In this document: piece after piece, positions 1-7,831 of the stretch
How the letters are laid out: each line of letters starts with the position of its first letter
How positions within the stretch are numbered: the stretch's first letter is position 1
From: Vulcanococcus sp. Clear-D1
GTDB lineage: Bacteria > Cyanobacteriota > Cyanobacteriia > PCC-6307 > Cyanobiaceae
DNA: 64,000 bases
Direction: 5' to 3'
NCBI RefSeq assembly: GCF_014654725.1
Contig: NZ_JACVZV010000015.1
Coordinates: 186,001 to 250,000, forward strand
Made by a program: the position numbers and the translations under genes
The notes under the pieces: generated by a model
Databases searched by the model: none
What the model was told of the DNA's origin: nothing
The model's input: the letters and a program-made list of their open reading frames with translations, nothing else

Positions 1-201
1 TTCAGTGAGTTGAACGAAGAAGCCCATCCGCCGGACTGCGGCAAGGTTGTTGATAAGAGATCACCGGCCCATCACGGTGGAAGTGGACACAGCTCGTAGC
101 AAAAGGCGCCGGCAAGCCAATGCAGGCAGCCTGCTGATCTGGCCCTGGCCCCTGGCCGCTGCCCCCGCCGGCTGATGTGATCCGGTCGCTGAGCCCATCC
201 T
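1..201. other. Window edge, no gene assigned
   Basis: No convincing complete gene is visible in the first 200 bases. Frame 1 is open from base 1 to a TAG at 97-99 and could be the 3' end of a gene starting outside the window, but 32 codons are too few to identify it. A second short frame (GTG at 77 to TGA at 173) gives a basic 32-residue peptide that resembles nothing I know. Either could be chance. Confidence 0.3.
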
Positions 202-360
202 GTGAACCGAGAGCTCGATCAACACTGTCTGGAGTTGGCCCTGGCCGATCTGCTGATGCTGCATCCCCAGCAACGCCGCCGCGCCCTTGCCCAGTTCCGC
301 GCCATCGATGCAGGTCTTGCCGACAAGCTGCAGCTGGAGTTGCTGCTGCATCTCTCTTGA
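202..360 (+). CDS. 52-aa hypothetical protein upstream of GST
   Basis: A GTG-initiated ORF of 52 residues, closed upstream by an in-frame TGA at 190-192, so GTG 202 is the only reasonable start. The product is Leu-, Ala- and Gln-rich and looks like one or two amphipathic helices with no Cys and no membrane segment. It ends five bases before the ATG of the glutathione S-transferase gene, which suggests translational coupling. The function is unknown. Helical content and tight spacing argue for a real small gene, but length alone cannot exclude chance. Confidence 0.5.
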   Translation: MNRELDQHCLELALADLLMLHPQQRRRALAQFRAIDAGLADKLQLELLLHLS

Positions 361-365
361 GCCCG

Positions 366-1184
366 ATGTTGGAACTCTTTCACGCAGCACCGTCGTACTA
401 CTCGATGGTGGCGCGCCTGGCCCTGGCGGAAGCGGGCGTGGCTTACGTCAGTCGGCTGATGGACATCCATCTGGCCAAGCAGCAGCTGAGCCCGGCTTAC
501 CGGAAGCTCAACCCCCACATGACCGTGCCGACCCTGCGGGGCCCCGGGTTGCTGCTCACCGACAGCGCGCAGATCCTGATCTATGCAGCCCAGCAGGCCG
601 CGCAACGGCCGGAGCAGTCCTGGGCTGATGTCGATGCCAGCCGCGCCGAGGCCATTCAGCGTGCCGTGGCGGGGCACTACGCCCTCTCGATCGAAACGCT
701 CACCTTCGGCAAGGTGCTGGCCACTCGCCCCTGGTTCAAGGCGGTGATGGTGCGGATGCTCAGCGGCATCAACGCCAAGCTTGAGCGCGACATCGCTGGC
801 AAGCCCGATCAGGCTGCGCTTCTGGAGGCGAAGGTGCAGCAGAACCGGGCACGGCTGGCTGTGTTCCGCGACCGGCCAGCCCCAGCCGTGTTGGCCGAGC
901 AACAGGATCAGGTGGCGGCTTATCTGGCATCGCTGCCGCCGGTGGTGGCGAGCGGCTGGTTGTTTGGTGCTCGCATCAGCTCAGCTGATGTGGTGCTCGC
1001 CGTGCTCTGCTCGCGCCTGGCCATGGCCGGCGAACTCGCGTTGCTCAGCAGAGCAGATCTCCAGAGCTGGTGGCAGCGGTATCAGCAACGGCCAGCGTTT
1101 GCAGCGGCTGATCTGTGGACCCGTTTTCAACGCCGCCGTTTTGTGCAGTCGCTGCTGGAGGCTCGGCACACCCGCTTCAGTTGA
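366..1184 (+). CDS. Glutathione S-transferase family protein
   Basis: The 272-aa product has an N-terminal thioredoxin-like domain (about residues 1-80) with the cis-proline motif TVPTL (Pro55) and the Asp-Ser pair at 66-67 that in GSTs contacts the gamma-glutamyl part of glutathione. A longer all-helical C-terminal domain follows. Ser10 or Ser13 in the PSYYS segment could be the catalytic residue. The frame is open to 177, but ATG 366 is chosen because the thioredoxin fold begins right there and the preceding 52-aa ORF occupies the upstream DNA. The helical domain is longer than in classical GSTs. The substrate is unknown. The 3' end overlaps the convergent peptidase gene by eight bases. Confidence 0.85.
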   Translation: MLELFHAAPSYYSMVARLALAEAGVAYVSRLMDIHLAKQQLSPAYRKLNPHMTVPTLRGPGLLLTDSAQILIYAAQQAAQRPEQSWADVDASRAEAIQRAVAGHYALSIETLTFGKVLATRPWFKAVMVRMLSGINAKLERDIAGKPDQAALLEAKVQQNRARLAVFRDRPAPAVLAEQQDQVAAYLASLPPVVASGWLFGARISSADVVLAVLCSRLAMAGELALLSRADLQSWWQRYQQRPAFAAADLWTRFQRRRFVQSLLEARHTRFS

Positions 1185-2289
1185 GGCTGCCTGGCTTGGG
1201 GCAATCCCGATCCAGCAGCACCGCCGCTTGGCCTTTGCCATCCCGTTCGGCGGGTTGGGGGTCAAAGGCGTCGTCGCTCACATCAAAGGTGCGTGTGGCG
1301 CAGTGCAGCGTGAGCTGCCGCTGCGTGTAGGTGCCATCAGCTCGGCCCTTGCCCTGTTGGGCGGCCATGCCGATGCACTGCTGCTGGTTCCCCCAGACGC
1401 AGCTGGCAGCACCGAGCAAGCCACCGATCAGGTTGGTGGCAATCTGCTGACCTCGATCAATTTCGAAGCGGCGCACTTCATACCGGCGCCGGTTCAATTG
1501 AAGATCGTCGGCGCTGAGTTGGAGCGGCCGGCTGAAGGTTTCGGCGGTGTCGATCCGCCAACCGCCCAGTTGCTGGCCAACCTTGAGCTGGCTGGTCAGT
1601 CCGCGGGTGAGGGCTTCAAAGCGGTCCTTGGGGTAACCGTGATGCTGCGCCGCAAGTCGTTCGTAATCCCCCATTTCGAACATCAGGTTTGCCGTCTGGG
1701 TGAAGTCGTCCACACCGAGGGCGCCAGTGTTGAGCATCCAGCCGAGAAACACCCCTGTTCTCCAGTCGGCTGCCAGTTCCTCCTGTTTCACGGTGAGGCC
1801 CATGCCCCCTTGGAAGGGCCCGCGGCCCTTCTCCCGGTTCACGTGGTGGCCCCACTCGTGGGCCAGCACAGCCAGATCCAGCAGCAGGAGCTCCCGATCG
1901 GTTTTGCCCCGAGCACTGCGCACGCTTTTGCGCAGGTTGAGCCCCATGGCGAGTTCCTGGCTGGGCGGGCAGTAGTAGGCCATTGGGTGCGCCACGCGTT
2001 GCACGCCGCAGCCCTCGGCGCGATCCCCCGGCAGCAGCAATTTGGGCTGCTCATGGCTGCTCCAGAAGCGGTGTAAGAGCGCATGGGCCTCGCGCAGGTA
2101 GCGCTCCCGCAGCCCCTGCGGCTCAGCGCTGAGGCGCAACTGCTCCAGTTGCCGGGCTTCTGCGGCGGTTGGCAGGTTCAATCCCGGCGGCGGGCCCTGG
2201 CCTGGAGCCCAGGGCTGCGCCAGCAGATTCGATGGAGCGCTGATGGCTGCTAGCAGCAGCGTGCCCAGAACACGGCTGAATCGGGGCAT
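1177..2289 (-). CDS. Secreted neutral zinc metallopeptidase (YpfJ-like)
   Basis: A 370-aa protein starting with a basic, hydrophobic stretch that looks like a signal peptide, followed by a zinc-peptidase domain. The zinc motif is HEWGHH (His144, Glu145, His148), with the Glu pair at 170-171 in QEELAAD as likely third ligand. This pattern fits the neutral zinc metallopeptidase family that includes E. coli YpfJ. The C-terminal half carries several Cys and is less conserved. An upstream ATG at 2313 would add eight residues, but ATG 2289 gives a cleaner signal peptide. It is the last gene of a packed minus-strand set, only three bases after the rhomboid gene if the longer start is used. Confidence 0.85.
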   Translation of the reverse strand: MPRFSRVLGTLLLAAISAPSNLLAQPWAPGQGPPPGLNLPTAAEARQLEQLRLSAEPQGLRERYLREAHALLHRFWSSHEQPKLLLPGDRAEGCGVQRVAHPMAYYCPPSQELAMGLNLRKSVRSARGKTDRELLLLDLAVLAHEWGHHVNREKGRGPFQGGMGLTVKQEELAADWRTGVFLGWMLNTGALGVDDFTQTANLMFEMGDYERLAAQHHGYPKDRFEALTRGLTSQLKVGQQLGGWRIDTAETFSRPLQLSADDLQLNRRRYEVRRFEIDRGQQIATNLIGGLLGAASCVWGNQQQCIGMAAQQGKGRADGTYTQRQLTLHCATRTFDVSDDAFDPQPAERDGKGQAAVLLDRDCPKPGSLN

Positions 2290-2316
2290 GCCTGAGGTGG
2301 GTGCCTGCAGCACGTT

Positions 2317-2919
2317 TTACCGTCCGCTGCCGCCCGCGGGCTCAGCTCCCCGTTGCACAGCCCAGGCCGCCAGCAAACCCCCTGCGAAGCCACTGGTATG
2401 GCCGATCCAGCTCACCCCTGCCGGTGAGAACAGCGGAATCAGGCTCGGCAGCACACCGCCGTAACTCACCAGGCACAGCACTGAAAGCAGCAGCGATAGA
2501 GGCCGCTTCTCTAGCCATCCGATTAACAGCAAATAGCCCAGCAAGCCATACACAACGCCCGAGAGGCCATGGCTTGCCGTGGGCCAGAACAGCCAAATCG
2601 GAATCGCGGTGACGTACACCCCGAGCCACACTGCGATGTAATCGCGACGGCTTTTGGCGAGCACCAACCACGAGAGGGGCAGGAACATCAGGCTGTTGGC
2701 CAGCAGATGGCCAAACCCGCTGTGGCTGAAGGGCGCTGTGAGCACCCCCCAGATGGGCCCCCGCGGTGTCATCGGCAGATTCCAGTGGCCACCGAACAGC
2801 AGCTGATCGATCAACTCCTGCGCCCAGGGGATCACCAGCAGCAATGGCGGGATGAGCAGGTTGGTGCCAAGCCGGGCCAGGTTCCGGTCCAGCCGTTGTC
2901 CGAGGCTCTCAGGCATCAA
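2317..2919 (-). CDS. Rhomboid family intramembrane serine protease
   Basis: A 200-aa polytopic membrane protein with the rhomboid signature residues: His71/Asn75 in HLLANS, the catalytic serine in GLSG (Ser120), and the catalytic histidine in GHTSGFAGG (His174). Length and motif spacing match the compact six-helix bacterial rhomboids, so the enzyme is probably active. Rhomboids cut membrane-anchored proteins inside or next to the bilayer; the substrate here is unknown. Two ATGs in tandem are possible starts (2919 and 2916), and both overlap the end of the upstream gene, so the two are likely translated as a unit. Confidence 0.9.
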   Translation of the reverse strand: MMPESLGQRLDRNLARLGTNLLIPPLLLVIPWAQELIDQLLFGGHWNLPMTPRGPIWGVLTAPFSHSGFGHLLANSLMFLPLSWLVLAKSRRDYIAVWLGVYVTAIPIWLFWPTASHGLSGVVYGLLGYLLLIGWLEKRPLSLLLSVLCLVSYGGVLPSLIPLFSPAGVSWIGHTSGFAGGLLAAWAVQRGAEPAGGSGR

Positions 2920-3478
2920 GGCCTCCAGCCAGGCTCAGCTGGCATTCCAGAACGGCAAGTGCTTCATCCGGCAAGCCCAGGAAACGATCGAGCCATGCCT
3001 CGCCCGTGGGTTCGATCACGGCGGCTCCCACCAACACGCCGGTGTTGGTGCCCTCGAGGCGGACGCCTTGGCGGTCGTGGCGCTGGCTGCAGATCGTTTC
3101 GGTGGTGAGCAGCGCGTTCACCAACAGATCAGGTGCGCAGTAACGGAGGCCCGGGCCGAAGCCAACCTGAAAGCGGAACTGTGCGCAGAACTGCAGCTCG
3201 AGTTGGCCTGTGGCTGGTTGCAGGGTTCCGTTCAAGCGGATCGGGTGAATCTCCACGGAGAGGCCGGGCGGAAGCGGCAGGCCCAGAAAGCGGGCGGTGC
3301 GCCCGCTTAAGGCCGGAATGGCCGTGGTTTCTGACGCAAAGCTCAGGCTGATATCCCCTCGATCAGCGCGCTGGGCTTCACCCGCCGCGCTGCCTCCCCG
3401 GGCGTTGTAGAGAAATCGGGGGTAGCGGCCGATCACCAGCTCACAGCCCTCCAGGGTTGTGAGCTGACACTCAGCCAT
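2909..3478 (-). CDS. Conserved hypothetical protein, soluble
   Basis: A 189-aa protein that I do not recognise. ATG 3478 is chosen because upstream codons of the open frame overlap the neighbouring PPC-glutaredoxin gene out of frame; the resulting overlap is eight bases. The sequence has no signal peptide or membrane segment. It has an N-terminal segment with two Cys, a short Gly-rich turn, and a C-terminal part rich in beta-strand-like alternating hydrophobic residues, ending in an Asp/Glu-Leu-rich helix. It sits between the redox fusion protein and the rhomboid protease, with overlaps on both sides. Confidence 0.7.
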   Translation of the reverse strand: MAECQLTTLEGCELVIGRYPRFLYNARGGSAAGEAQRADRGDISLSFASETTAIPALSGRTARFLGLPLPPGLSVEIHPIRLNGTLQPATGQLELQFCAQFRFQVGFGPGLRYCAPDLLVNALLTTETICSQRHDRQGVRLEGTNTGVLVGAAVIEPTGEAWLDRFLGLPDEALAVLECQLSLAGGLDA

Positions 3479-4046
3479 GGCGCAAAGCCTGCAGGGATCC
3501 TCGGGCGTGCAGGGCGGCAAGCTCGTTGTAACCACCGATCCATTGGCCATCGATCCGAATCTGCGGCAGGGGGCCAGGGCCTGCAGCCACCACGTCGTAG
3601 GGAAGGCCAAGTCCCTGGAGCAACCGTTCCGTACGGCGCGACCAGGCACATCCCTCGGCGAGGGACACCTGAACTCGGGCCTGGCTGACCGGTGCAGCGG
3701 CTTCGGTCTGGGCTCCGCCTGCTTCCAGGAAACCCACCAACAGATCAGCGCCCTTGAGCACCAGGCTGCCGTGCTCGAGATGGCCGCCCCACACCTGACA
3801 GCCGGGGTCAGAAAAACTCAGATGAAGGTGCACACCCTGGGGAGACAGTGTTCCCTGCAGGGTGATGATCTCCAACTCACCGCGCAACACGGTGGGCTCA
3901 TCCAGCCCAGGGCAGGCAAAGGAGGCCTGGCTGAGATTGCCGACCACGCTGAGCACAAAACCCGAAGAGCTCTCGCGTGCCGCCAGTTGCTCGAGGCTGG
4001 CCCGCAGATCTGAGCCCGCTTCGAGATGGATGGGCAGAGCCCGCAT
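3471..4046 (-). CDS. PPC (DUF296) domain fused to glutaredoxin-like domain
   Basis: The 191-aa product joins two recognisable modules. Residues about 1-110 look like a PPC/DUF296 domain: a His-rich strand around 72-79 followed by the typical GGHLEHGSLV segment at 87-96. Residues about 123-186 look like a glutaredoxin: CAWS at 133-136 in the active-site position, LPQIRIDG as the cis-Pro strand, and IGGYNEL as the glutathione-binding turn. The second Cys of the redox pair is Ser136, so a monothiol mechanism is expected. PPC domains often form trimers, and bacterial roles are poorly known. The gene overlaps its downstream neighbour by eight bases. Confidence 0.8.
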   Translation of the reverse strand: MRALPIHLEAGSDLRASLEQLAARESSSGFVLSVVGNLSQASFACPGLDEPTVLRGELEIITLQGTLSPQGVHLHLSFSDPGCQVWGGHLEHGSLVLKGADLLVGFLEAGGAQTEAAAPVSQARVQVSLAEGCAWSRRTERLLQGLGLPYDVVAAGPGPLPQIRIDGQWIGGYNELAALHARGSLQALRHG

Positions 4047-4052
4047 GACTGA

Positions 4053-4211
4053 TCAGGCGCTGATGAGCTCCGAGGGTACCCACTGAGCCAGGCGCTGCTC
4101 ATGGCGGACCAGCTGGTAACGGTTGAAGTCACTGGGCTGGCGGTGATAGCGACCCCTCAGCTCGTGCAGCTCCTGGCGCATGGCGTGGAGCACGGGGTTG
4201 TTTTCGTTCAA
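4053..4211 (-). CDS. Small basic protein, 52 aa
   Basis: An ORF of 52 codons from TTG 4211 (an in-frame TGA lies four codons upstream). Shorter versions could start at GTG 4193 or ATG 4181. The peptide is His-, Arg- and Gln-rich and probably helical, with a conserved-looking Arg-Tyr-His core. It ends six bases before the PPC-glutaredoxin start, so it looks like the first gene of that set. No family is recognised. It could be a chance ORF, but composition and spacing fit a real gene. Confidence 0.45.
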   Translation of the reverse strand: MNENNPVLHAMRQELHELRGRYHRQPSDFNRYQLVRHEQRLAQWVPSELISA

Positions 4212-4270
4212 CGGAACCTGTCAGGTCTTGAGAAAACCTTAAGACGGGTGGTGGGCGTTTGTCGCCTCTT

Positions 4271-4313
4271 GCCCCCGCCATGGGGGCGGGCTTCCGATCT
4301 CTTTACAGAGATC
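4271..4313. terminator. Two consecutive hairpins in the 4212-4564 gap
   Basis: Two perfect inverted repeats stand close together. The first has a 6-bp GC stem (4271-4276 with 4282-4287) and a 5-base loop. The second has a 7-bp stem, gatctct with agagatc (4296-4302 and 4307-4313), and a 4-base loop. Neither is followed by a long T-run, so a classic intrinsic terminator is not certain. They lie between the 39-aa peptide gene and the 52-aa gene, where minus-strand transcription from the MscS gene could end. Apart from the 39-aa ORF, I see nothing else in 4212-4564. Confidence 0.45.
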
Positions 4314-4340
4314 TGGGCGGCAGCCCCTGCGCTGGGTGGT

Positions 4341-4460
4341 TCAGGCACTCCAGGCGGACCAAGCCAGTTCGAGGCTCAGGGCTGCCGCTGCAGCCACGAC
4401 ACTGCACAGCACGATCCAGGGCAGTGCTCTGACCAGGATCAGAAATCCGGCTGGAATCAC
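4341..4460 (-). CDS. Putative 39-aa single-span membrane peptide
   Basis: A GTG-started ORF of 39 codons, closed upstream by an in-frame TGA. A good Shine-Dalgarno sequence (AGGGAG) lies about eight bases before the GTG. The product is almost entirely hydrophobic, with one long membrane helix holding an Ala-rich stretch and ending in Trp residues. It lies about 100 bases downstream of the MscS gene on the same strand and is followed by two hairpins. Function unknown; it could be a channel-associated miniprotein or a chance hydrophobic ORF. Confidence 0.4.
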   Translation of the reverse strand: MIPAGFLILVRALPWIVLCSVVAAAAALSLELAWSAWSA

Positions 4461-4564
4461 CGCTGCGGCTCCCTGCGGGCAATGGACTCACTCCAACATC
4501 CATCGTTGAAGGAGTGCCGTGTTGTCGAACACAGCTCGCCGTGGGATGGACCTGTTTGGGGTGT

Positions 4565-6715
4565 TCAGTCCTTCTGGATCTCCATCTGGGTTGGGAACGG
4601 AATCTCCACCTGATGGAGGGCAAAGCTGGCCAGTAGGTCTTGGTTCATCCGGTTGATCCCATCTTTGAAGGCGGCATAGCTGCTGTGGCTGCTGCGGAAA
4701 TCAAACTCGTAGTCGTAACTGAAGTCCGAGATCGCCATTAGCCGGCAGGAGCGCAGCGTGAAGGCGGGGTCTGATTCCACAACCTCCTTGATCCAGATCG
4801 GAATCTGGCGGAGCTGTTCGGCGGTTGTGTCGTACGACACGCCGATCACCACCCTTGATTTCGCCACCTGATCCTCGATCTGCTGCATGCGCAACAGCAC
4901 CGATTCCCGCAGCTCCAGGTAGGCCTGCCAGCCGTGCAGCTCAACGGTGGCGAAGCACACCAGCTCAAGGCCATCCTCCTGATTGCGTTCCACGCTCATC
5001 AGGCTGTGCAGGAGCTCGGGCCGTTGCTTCACCTCGGCACGGGTGTAGTGCAGCAGGTCTTCCACCTGTTCCGGGGTGAGCGGTTGGTTGAGGGCGTAGC
5101 GCATCTCGATGCCCTGCCTGGGCGCCAGGTCTGATCGCTGCGATCGCTGTGAGAAATTCACGATCGTGGCGTCATCGGCGATGGCGTTGGGAATCGTGAT
5201 CCGGCTATCGAGGGTCTGCAGCTCCAGGGATCGCAGGCCGATCTTGGTCACAAAGCCAAGGTTGTCTCCCACACGGCAAAACTCGCCGACCCGCAGCGGC
5301 CGATCGGTTTGGATCGAGAGGCCTGCAAAGAGATTGCCCAGGAGCTTGGAGGCGCCTAGGCCGATCGCCAGACCGGGGACGGCCGAAAAGGCCAGAACCG
5401 TTTCCGCGGGTAATCCCAGAAACAACAGTAGTTGGTAGATCAGTCCCACCATCGCGACAGCCCCAAGCGTGCGGCAGATCGGCATGACGAAATTGCTGAT
5501 CCGTTGCAGACGCAGCGTTGAGGTGCCGCCTCTGAGATACATCATCCATTCAGCGCTGGTGCGTCCGAGGGCCTCAAAAAAGAGGTAGGCCAACACGCTC
5601 GCCGACAGAAAGTAGATGATGTAAAAGCCGAAGGTTGCTACGACCAGCGGCGTGCCAGTGATGTTGATGGTGGAGTCAACGGTGATCAAGCTCAATCGGG
5701 TCAAGGGCAGGATCGGAACCATCAGCAACACCCTCCACCAGGCGATGTTGTCGGCCTGGAGCCCGCATGGTTCCCCGCTCTTGCTGCTGGCTGGGTCGCG
5801 GTAGGTCCCGATCAACCGCCGACCGAGCCAGGCGATGATCAATAGAAGTAAAGAGATGGTTAGCAGGGAAAATAGGATCTGGAAAAGTGTTTGTCCCCAG
5901 ATCTGCACTTCAATCAGCTGTCTTAGGTTGCTGGGTAGACGCAGGTACCACTTCGGTGGAACAAGGTAACCCGGCGTGAGTGAATAGAAGTCGTACAGGC
6001 CTGGAGTTGTAAACGGTGTCGATCTGACGGGCAACGTGCTGATCTCCTCGTACATCCGTTCGACCTGTTGAACGGTGCCTGCTGAGAACAGGTAGTTGCC
6101 GCTTTGGGAATCATTGCCGTCGTCCAGTCTTAAGACAATGGCTGTGCCAGGCAGGCGCCATTCGGAGACATCTTTCTCGAGTGATTCATTCAGTCTGAGA
6201 ATGGCATCGTGGTTGGGGATGTTAAATGTCTTTCGACTATTGCCGAAGACATAATCTAGAATCTGTTTGAGCTGGATTGCCGCTTCTTCGGCGCGGTCGG
6301 TTCTGACGCTCTTCGCGAAATCAGAGCTGTTCAGTGCTTCGACAGCCAGATTGAACCGCTTCTGCAGTCTGTTAATGCGTTGCTGGGCTGCCGGGCTCCA
6401 ATTGAACCCTGGATCCTTTTCGGCGCTGGCACTGATGGTGCGCATCTGATGGCCCACTTCGGCCATCACCACATAGAAATTCAGCAGGGTCGAACGGGGG
6501 TTATCGCCGATCACCTCGCCGAGAGGCACTGCTTCCCAGGTTTCCACCGCCTCGAGCAAGGCGGGATAGAAGGGTTGGCTGCTCAGGGGTACACCCTCGG
6601 CCACAGGCGCTCGCGGTGCTTCTCGAACCTGAGTGAGCCCCGGCAGCATCAACACCAGGCTGATCAGCAATCCGGTGAGGGCCGCCAGGGCTCGCCGGAT
6701 CCAGAACCTTGGCAT
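4565..6715 (-). CDS. Large MscS-family mechanosensitive channel
   Basis: A 716-aa protein with an N-terminal signal or membrane segment, a periplasmic region of roughly 240 residues, several membrane helices (about residues 265-450), and a typical MscS pore and beta domain. The pore-lining helix is Gly/Ala-rich (GLAIGLGASK) and is followed by the LRVGEF and SLELQTLDSRITIPN segments of the family. It probably opens under membrane tension to release solutes after osmotic downshock. ATG 6715 is preferred over 6751, which would leave only five bases to the divergent gene. The large periplasmic domain sets it apart from minimal MscS; a second MscS gene lies at 17999. Confidence 0.88.
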   Translation of the reverse strand: MPRFWIRRALAALTGLLISLVLMLPGLTQVREAPRAPVAEGVPLSSQPFYPALLEAVETWEAVPLGEVIGDNPRSTLLNFYVVMAEVGHQMRTISASAEKDPGFNWSPAAQQRINRLQKRFNLAVEALNSSDFAKSVRTDRAEEAAIQLKQILDYVFGNSRKTFNIPNHDAILRLNESLEKDVSEWRLPGTAIVLRLDDGNDSQSGNYLFSAGTVQQVERMYEEISTLPVRSTPFTTPGLYDFYSLTPGYLVPPKWYLRLPSNLRQLIEVQIWGQTLFQILFSLLTISLLLLIIAWLGRRLIGTYRDPASSKSGEPCGLQADNIAWWRVLLMVPILPLTRLSLITVDSTINITGTPLVVATFGFYIIYFLSASVLAYLFFEALGRTSAEWMMYLRGGTSTLRLQRISNFVMPICRTLGAVAMVGLIYQLLLFLGLPAETVLAFSAVPGLAIGLGASKLLGNLFAGLSIQTDRPLRVGEFCRVGDNLGFVTKIGLRSLELQTLDSRITIPNAIADDATIVNFSQRSQRSDLAPRQGIEMRYALNQPLTPEQVEDLLHYTRAEVKQRPELLHSLMSVERNQEDGLELVCFATVELHGWQAYLELRESVLLRMQQIEDQVAKSRVVIGVSYDTTAEQLRQIPIWIKEVVESDPAFTLRSCRLMAISDFSYDYEFDFRSSHSSYAAFKDGINRMNQDLLASFALHQVEIPFPTQMEIQKD

Positions 6716-6756
6716 CAGCATGGTCATTGTTGGTTCAATCATCGCTATCACTGCCG

Positions 6757-7170
6757 ATGAGTCGTCTGCGCCACGGGATGCGCCACACCGTGCTCGTTGG
6801 AGCTTCGCTGTTGCGGGAAGCGAGTGCCGGTGTTCTCGATGCCGTCGCTGAGCTGGCTGCTCCTCAGGGCCGTTCAGGCAACCTTGAACACGAGCTCGAA
6901 CTGGCGCGTCAACAGGGCCGTTGGCTCAGTGATGACGAGCGCGCCGAACTGGCAGTCAGTGAGCAACGTCGTGCCCAGAGGCGGCGCACGTTGCTGCTGC
7001 TGGCGGCACTGTCGCTGTTGATCCCGCTGTTCTGGCCATTGGTGCCGCTCTGGCTTGGGTTTCTCTGGTGGCCGGTTACCACCCGTCGCCTGCTGATGGG
7101 TGTTGTGGCTGCCGTTGCGGCGCTGATGGCTCTGCTGGTGGTGCTTGTTCTCTGGCTGTTGCTGCGATGA
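6757..7170 (+). CDS. Hypothetical membrane protein, 137 aa
   Basis: Unrecognised. ATG 6757 gives 137 residues (an internal ATG at 6778 is an alternative). The first half is soluble, acidic and probably helical; a short Arg-rich patch then leads into two hydrophobic segments at the C terminus, the second almost pure Leu, Val and Ala. The layout suggests a cytoplasmic helical domain anchored by a C-terminal hairpin of two membrane helices. The stop codon overlaps the ATG of the next gene (ATGA), so the three following genes are probably co-translated. Confidence 0.7.
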   Translation: MSRLRHGMRHTVLVGASLLREASAGVLDAVAELAAPQGRSGNLEHELELARQQGRWLSDDERAELAVSEQRRAQRRRTLLLLAALSLLIPLFWPLVPLWLGFLWWPVTTRRLLMGVVAAVAALMALLVVLVLWLLLR

Positions 7171-7622
7171 CGCGAGCTGCCTTCCTGGCTTGGTGCCATC
7201 CCGATCTGCTCGAGGAGCGCCTGCTGCATGCTTCTGCCCTCTGGCAGGTGAAGGCAGCATTGGCGGCACCTGCCGCTGATCTCCCGCCTCCGGCCCGTTG
7301 GCCTCTGAGCCACTTGGAGTGGGGCGGCTGCCTGCTGGCTGTTGCCTCCGCCAGAGCGTCTGAACAGCGGCCCGCATCGTTTCGATTGGGAGATCGTTCC
7401 CTGCGGGCTCAGTTGTTTTGTCTGCTCGATCCAGGGGAGAGAGCTGCGCGCTCTCTTGGCATCGATCCGCTCGATCCAGAGCAGTGGCGTTTCTGGCTGG
7501 TGCCCTTTCATCAGCTGCACCCTGATCGCCAGAGCATCGGAGTGTCTGCCTTGATGCGCGCCCATGGCGAGGGGTTGAGCCACGAGGATCTGGGCGCTGC
7601 CCTTGACGCCATGGTGTGTTGA
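7167..7622 (+). CDS. Hypothetical protein, 151 aa
   Basis: Unrecognised soluble protein of 151 residues. ATG 7167 overlaps the previous stop codon, which fixes the start. It is Leu-, Ala- and Trp-rich, with a central segment containing two Cys and a C-terminal stretch with several His residues (HQLHPD). No signal peptide or membrane helix is visible. It lies in a three-gene run with overlapping ends, between a membrane protein and a 61-aa protein. Confidence 0.68.
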   Translation: MTRAAFLAWCHPDLLEERLLHASALWQVKAALAAPAADLPPPARWPLSHLEWGGCLLAVASARASEQRPASFRLGDRSLRAQLFCLLDPGERAARSLGIDPLDPEQWRFWLVPFHQLHPDRQSIGVSALMRAHGEGLSHEDLGAALDAMVC

Positions 7623-7807
7623 TGACGCGTTCTGGAGCTTCCTCGCGCTATCGCATCTGCCGCGATGACGGCGCCACCGACGCGATCGCCGGCCGCTGCT
7701 TTGCCACCTATGAAGAGGCCTATGCCGTGCTCGAGCGCTACTACGCCGACCTGTGCTGCTCGGATGATCGGGAGTACTACCGGATCGAGCCCGTCGACCC
7801 CGCCTAA
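7622..7807 (+). CDS. Small conserved protein, 61 aa
   Basis: ATG 7622 overlaps the preceding stop in a TGATG arrangement; in-frame GTG 7616 and TTG 7619 are less likely starts. The product is Tyr- and Asp-rich, with a YxxAYAVLERYYADLCCSDD type core that recalls small cyanobacterial proteins predicted to fold into a beta-alpha unit. A Cys pair and many acidic residues could allow metal binding, but nothing proves it. Function unknown. Confidence 0.65.
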   Translation: MTRSGASSRYRICRDDGATDAIAGRCFATYEEAYAVLERYYADLCCSDDREYYRIEPVDPA

Positions 7808-7831
7808 CCTGCCTCCTCCTTGGGCCTGGTG

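Noticed and set aside
77-175. 32-codon basic ORF near the window start
   Set aside because: Too short, no ribosome-binding site, not recognisable.
2909-3478. DUF1997 assignment for the 189-aa protein
   Set aside because: The sequence does not show the motifs I remember for that family; left as unknown.
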